Assembly: GCA_030704615.1 (NCBI GenBank)
Contig: CM060733.1
Span: 49,540,001 to 49,600,000, forward strand
Direction: 5' to 3'
DNA length: 60,000 nt
From: Takakia lepidozioides
Lineage: Eukaryota > Streptophyta > Takakiopsida > Takakiales > Takakiaceae
Position 1 is the first letter of the stretch. Each line of letters opens with the position of its first letter. The notes under the pieces were generated by a model. That model made no database searches. It saw only the letters and a program-made list of their open reading frames with translations, and had not been told where the DNA came from. A program made the translations under genes and the position numbers. Shown here in pieces: positions 56,798-60,000 of this stretch.

Positions 56798-57158
56798 CTC
56801 CGGTTTCTTCTTTGCACTTGATGATGCTCCTGAGGCATTCAACTTTTCCATGAGGTCTGGAGCATACTTCCAAGGAGGTCCCGGTGGTGCGAAACAATGG
56901 CAGACGGTATGGTTCTGTGTCCATCTCTCCTCTCTGGTCTCTCAAGACCTGGTTCTCCACTCGCAGTGCTTCCTCCCGAGCCCAGCTGACTTCCTCGTCC
57001 TCCCCCCCTTCTATTGGAGGTTGCTCTTCGGTCGCCTCCGGGATCACTTCAAGACCTTCCTCTCCAAACAGTGGTTGCAGAATCGGGTTTTGGCGTTCGT
57101 CCTCATCTCCGCCGGAGGTTTCTTCTCCCATTCTAAGTTCCCGTCTCGCCTTCCTCAT

Positions 57159-57910
57159 CCTCTCCTTAGCGTGTACCCTTTGCTTGTTTGATGTGAAGTA
57201 AAGTGTTCTTCAACGTTTTCTTCTCCCTCGTCTCTACAGAATCCAGGGTTGCAAGGACAATATGGAGAAGAAGGAAAAAATGGGGCTACGGTGGGTTCAG
57301 CGCAAGGCCTTCCACGCCTAGATGCTCGCTCGGAACGACCTGTGCGCCACATGCTCATTCCACATGCATGGCGAACACGTGTCTATCTAACCGTTATGAA
57401 TATCTCTGGAAATCATTTTTTTCTCATCCACTGAAATTCGTTCGGGTCCACCACTCATCCGAAAAAGTTCATTGATGAGTAATAGCTTTCGGGATGTTTC
57501 AGAGGAATGTGAAGTATGTACAGTTGTACAGTGGTGCAGGTGCCATTAAAATTGAATGGAAATGGGCATCTCATCTGGAATCTCTGACATGATAGGCAAA
57601 TGGCGGCTCTGTCAGTCAATCTTGCTGAGTTGGTTGTCCAATGCACTGGTGGGGCACCTGTGAGGAAACAGTTGAATTCTTTGATTAGGGCTGACATTAT
57701 CCACTCCGCATTTGGGCACTTTGCGACCGTCCACTTGGTACACATTTCTACGATGTGCCGAACCGCGTTAGGAGACCTGCAAGCGGGTGCGACACCTGCA
57801 ACTGTGTGTAAGGACGTCATCTATACAGCCAAAAAACTCCGCTCTAGTACAACCTGCAATCATAAGCAACGTCGGACTCTGAACTGTTCGTTTTGAAGCA
57901 ACATTGACAG
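57159..57910. promoter_or_regulatory. Divergent spacer of MULE-2
   Basis: About 0.75 kb lies between the starts of the two MULE-2 genes. No palindrome of the local family was seen here, as in MULE-1. A shared promoter is inferred from layout. Confidence 0.4.
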
Positions 57911-59932
57911 ATGGCCTCCCAGCCCATGGGCTCCCTTGATGCGGACTTCTTCAGTGAGGACCACCCTGTCCCCTTTTCTTACGAGGTGGAAGATGACGGT
58001 TTTGCGGTGGTGCATGAACACGTGCTCGCAACGCAGTTTCGGTGGAAAATGGAACTCTATTCCTTGAAAGAGAAGTGTACGATGCCAATGGAAAACTGCT
58101 CAAGTACGCATTCCATAAACCTTCACATACTGCACCAACCACACAATGGAGAGTGACTCCAGGACGATACAGGGTGCTAAGTGCTCCTCGGAGACAGTCT
58201 GCAGGATCGTTCGTTACTCCTGCACAGCATCAATGGCCCAAGAGAAAACACCCGTGGTTGTCAAGAAGGAGTCAAGTACCATTAACACTGTAGTTGAGCG
58301 TTCGGACTCATCCTCCGATGACGCCTGTGAAATACCGCCCGTGGATCAGCCATGTCCACATCAGGAAGCAGATGTGGAGGAGATCACCAATGTCATTCCT
58401 AAACTGAAAACCATGGGTGGGATGGCAGGATTCAAGAGTGAGTTGAGGGGGATTGACTGGAGCACTTTCAATGTTCAGAGGGTGGCATTCTTGCTGGAAT
58501 CTTTTGATGGTAATACTGTTTTTGAGCTGCCTCCTCCTGGTCGCGTTGGGGGCATTTCTAGTCTCATGGAAGGAATGGACAAAAAGCACGATGGGCACCC
58601 TTGGTGCCGCACAAAAACCTCTAATATTCACAACCACGACAACCTCATATTCAGGTGAACAGTCTGTAATGGGCACCTGAAATGCAAGAACATGAAATGC
58701 AGACACTTCGCATTGTCGGGTGTGCAAAACCAAAGCGAATGGGATGGTGTCAGTGAGAATCTATTCAAGCTTGGTGTGACACCTCCATACAGTAACACTT
58801 TTGTGTGCAAGTTCTGTAGGGTGCCACCTTGCTGCCTTACAATGTGTGGCACCAGAATGTACTATGTGGTGCATCGATTCAAAACCATGACTAGAGCCTC
58901 TGTCCATTTCGGTTTTCACAACCACCCTGTGTCCAAGGGGATTACAGGGAGAGCGTTGAGACAGTCTCGCGTCTGATAAGGCAAGAGTTGGATACCAATC
59001 CAACTGGAATCACATCTGCAATTGCCATGGGGGCGAGCAAGTCCTTTCTGGAAAGCCGTATTTTGTGTGCATCGGATTCGGTTGGAGGAAAACTGGAGGG
59101 ACCAGCTTTGGATACTATTATGGACCATTTCTCGATTTTGACTTCTCCAAACATTAGGAGTCAGGTGAACGCTTTAAGAATGGGTTCTGGGAGCCGAGGT
59201 TATATGGACAATATTATGGATTTGAAGAAAAAGAGCATGTACGACTACATCCAAGACAACATTTTCCCGGGGCAAGGAGCCAGGAAAGTGTTCATGTTCA
59301 AAATGTCCACAAAAGGTGAGGGCAGCGGAGTCAGTCTGGTTAAACGTATGCAGTAGGGTGGCGATCTAGGCAACTGCTTCCTTATGTTCGATCACGTCAA
59401 GAGGGTTAAAAACTGGACCACAATGGCATGTCATGTTTACGACCCTGTGTACCAGCGTGTCTTGACAATTGCAGTGTGTGACATGCAGTCAGAGGACACA
59501 GATTCACAGTAGCTCATGTGGGAAGCTCTCATTCGTGTTATGGCCTCCAATGGTCTCCCATCTCCCAATTTTGTTGGTTTCATGGCCGACAGTGCTCAAG
59601 ATAACTTCAACGCTGTCCGCATTGTATTCGGGTCGGGAGATCCAAAAGTGCCAATGCCTGGAAGAGAACGTATGTGTCTTTTCCATTGGACACAATCCCT
59701 GGATAAACACACAAAGGCAGACATCAAGCCAGATATGCAGAGTATGCATCGTCAACTGTGCAAACAGTACAAAGACGCCAAAACTATGGGGGAAGCGAAT
59801 ACATTGTTCTAGACAATTCGTGCCTGGTGGTACTCATCTGGAGCGGCATCGGAGGACAGCATGAGGGCACTGGAAGACTGGTTCGCATTTTGGCATTTAT
59901 GTTACCGACAGTGGGGAGCGGCCATGACAACG
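57911..59932 (+). pseudogene. MULE-2 transposase, exon 1 (frameshifts and stops)
   Basis: From ATG 57911 it follows the MULE-1 transposase along its whole first exon: VEDDGFAVVHEHVLATQF; after a frame change near 58050 EREVYDANGKLL and RRQSAGSFVTP; SDSSSDDACEIPP; HDGHPWCRTKTSN; Cys-rich FVCKFC and FHNHPVSKG; LMFDHVKRVKNW; GFMADSAQDNFNAVRIVFG; and MCLFHWTQSLDKHTK. It ends at a gtgagc donor at 59933, the same intron position as in MULE-1. In-frame TAGs near 59355, 59510 and 59810 and several frame changes make it a pseudogene. Unlike MULE-1, the stretch from GSGDP to CLFHW is in frame, which shows that the MULE-1 break there is a single missing base. The SWIM exon lies beyond the window. Confidence 0.85.
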
Positions 59933-60000
59933 GTGAGCGGTTTGCATTCACCTTCCTTTGGGTGCTTCGGATATATCTTTCAGGGTCCCATCCTAATATC

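Larger units (their letters stand above)
51990..57158 (-). pseudogene. MULE-2 ParB-like / methyltransferase gene, 3'-truncated
   Basis: Minus-strand exons: about 57158-56798, 56129-55531, 55451-55262, 55170-54746, 54663-54440, 53421-52815, 52688-52350, 52250-51990. Several match MULE-1 in length exactly (exon 5, 224 bp; exon 7, 339 bp). Exon 2 has IPLCRMISMPAVRPAL, HGYVNGSAVFYVS and VWDGNHRLLAWMDYI (ParB-like). Exon 7 has LVVLDIPDGFPVPDV in the motif IV place. The gene ends in exon 8 after SLACMQTLVETC, so motif I (VLDLSMGTG in MULE-1) and the SAM-binding part are lost. Exon 4 has a stop near 55110 and a frame change near 54965. It cannot make an active enzyme, but it confirms the gene model of MULE-1. 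Confidence 0.85.
51990..60000. mobile_element. MULE-2: second, decayed MULE with the same two genes (partial)
   Basis: The layout mirrors MULE-1 in inverted orientation: ParB-methyltransferase on the minus strand (57158-51990) and transposase on the plus strand (57911 onward), divergent from a 0.75-kb spacer. Exon positions agree with MULE-1. The left side is truncated inside exon 8 of the methyltransferase gene and abuts a PPR fragment, with no terminal repeat found. The right side runs off the window. Multiple stops show decay. Confidence 0.8.

Overview
The window looks like nuclear DNA from a land plant with a large, transposon-filled genome. Genes have many short GT-AG introns. There are PLS-type pentatricopeptide (PPR) fragments, a Ty3/gypsy chromovirus primed by initiator tRNA-Met, CACTA and Mutator-type transposases, a LINE and a ribosomal protein eL27 pseudogene. 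The PPR style and TE load fit a seed-free plant (fern or lycophyte) best, but this is a weak inference. No intact ordinary host gene is evident apart from one unrecognised 449-aa ORF at the left edge.

Layout. 1-8.6 kb: the unknown ORF, low-complexity DNA, a Transposase_24-like gene, and an eL27 pseudogene with a duplicated exon. 8.6-14.9 kb (minus): a broken CACTA TNP2-type transposase gene. 16.6-43.8 kb (plus): exons of a second Transposase_24-like gene, carrying a captured FCP1/NIF-type phosphatase segment. This gene is split by nested insertions. A LINE (16.92-17.11 and 31.45-32.70 kb) is itself split by a 14.33-kb Mutator-like element (MULE-1, 17115-31444) flanked by an 11-bp target duplication. 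A 6.95-kb gypsy element (35536-42484, 5-bp duplication) sits further right. 44.6-47.5 kb: a deleted third relative of the MULE methyltransferase gene, hit by a small CACTA element. 48.3-52.0 kb: PPR fragments. 52.0-60.0 kb: a second, decayed MULE (MULE-2), cut off by the window edge.

The most unusual content is the MULE pair. Each carries two divergently transcribed genes: a MULE transposase (GCM1/WRKY-like zinc finger, DDE core, and in MULE-1 a SWIM finger) and a roughly ten-exon gene joining a ParB-like domain to a beta-class amino-methyltransferase. Three copies of the latter gene are visible (22-31, 44.6-47.5 and 52-57 kb). Each has its own family of palindromes in intron 1, and copy 2 also has them in intron 5. 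The sequences differ between copies but all have a central CG-N4-CG. Copy 1 has about 38 palindromes in a 4.3-kb array with higher-order structure; the others have about 13 and 14 dispersed copies. This suggests a self-targeting modification or anti-silencing system with diversifying cognate sites, similar in logic to VANC proteins of Arabidopsis VANDAL elements but built from different domains.

Single-base frameshifts are common, even inside a gypsy element whose LTRs differ only by short indels. Some apparent gene breaks may therefore be assembly indels rather than decay.
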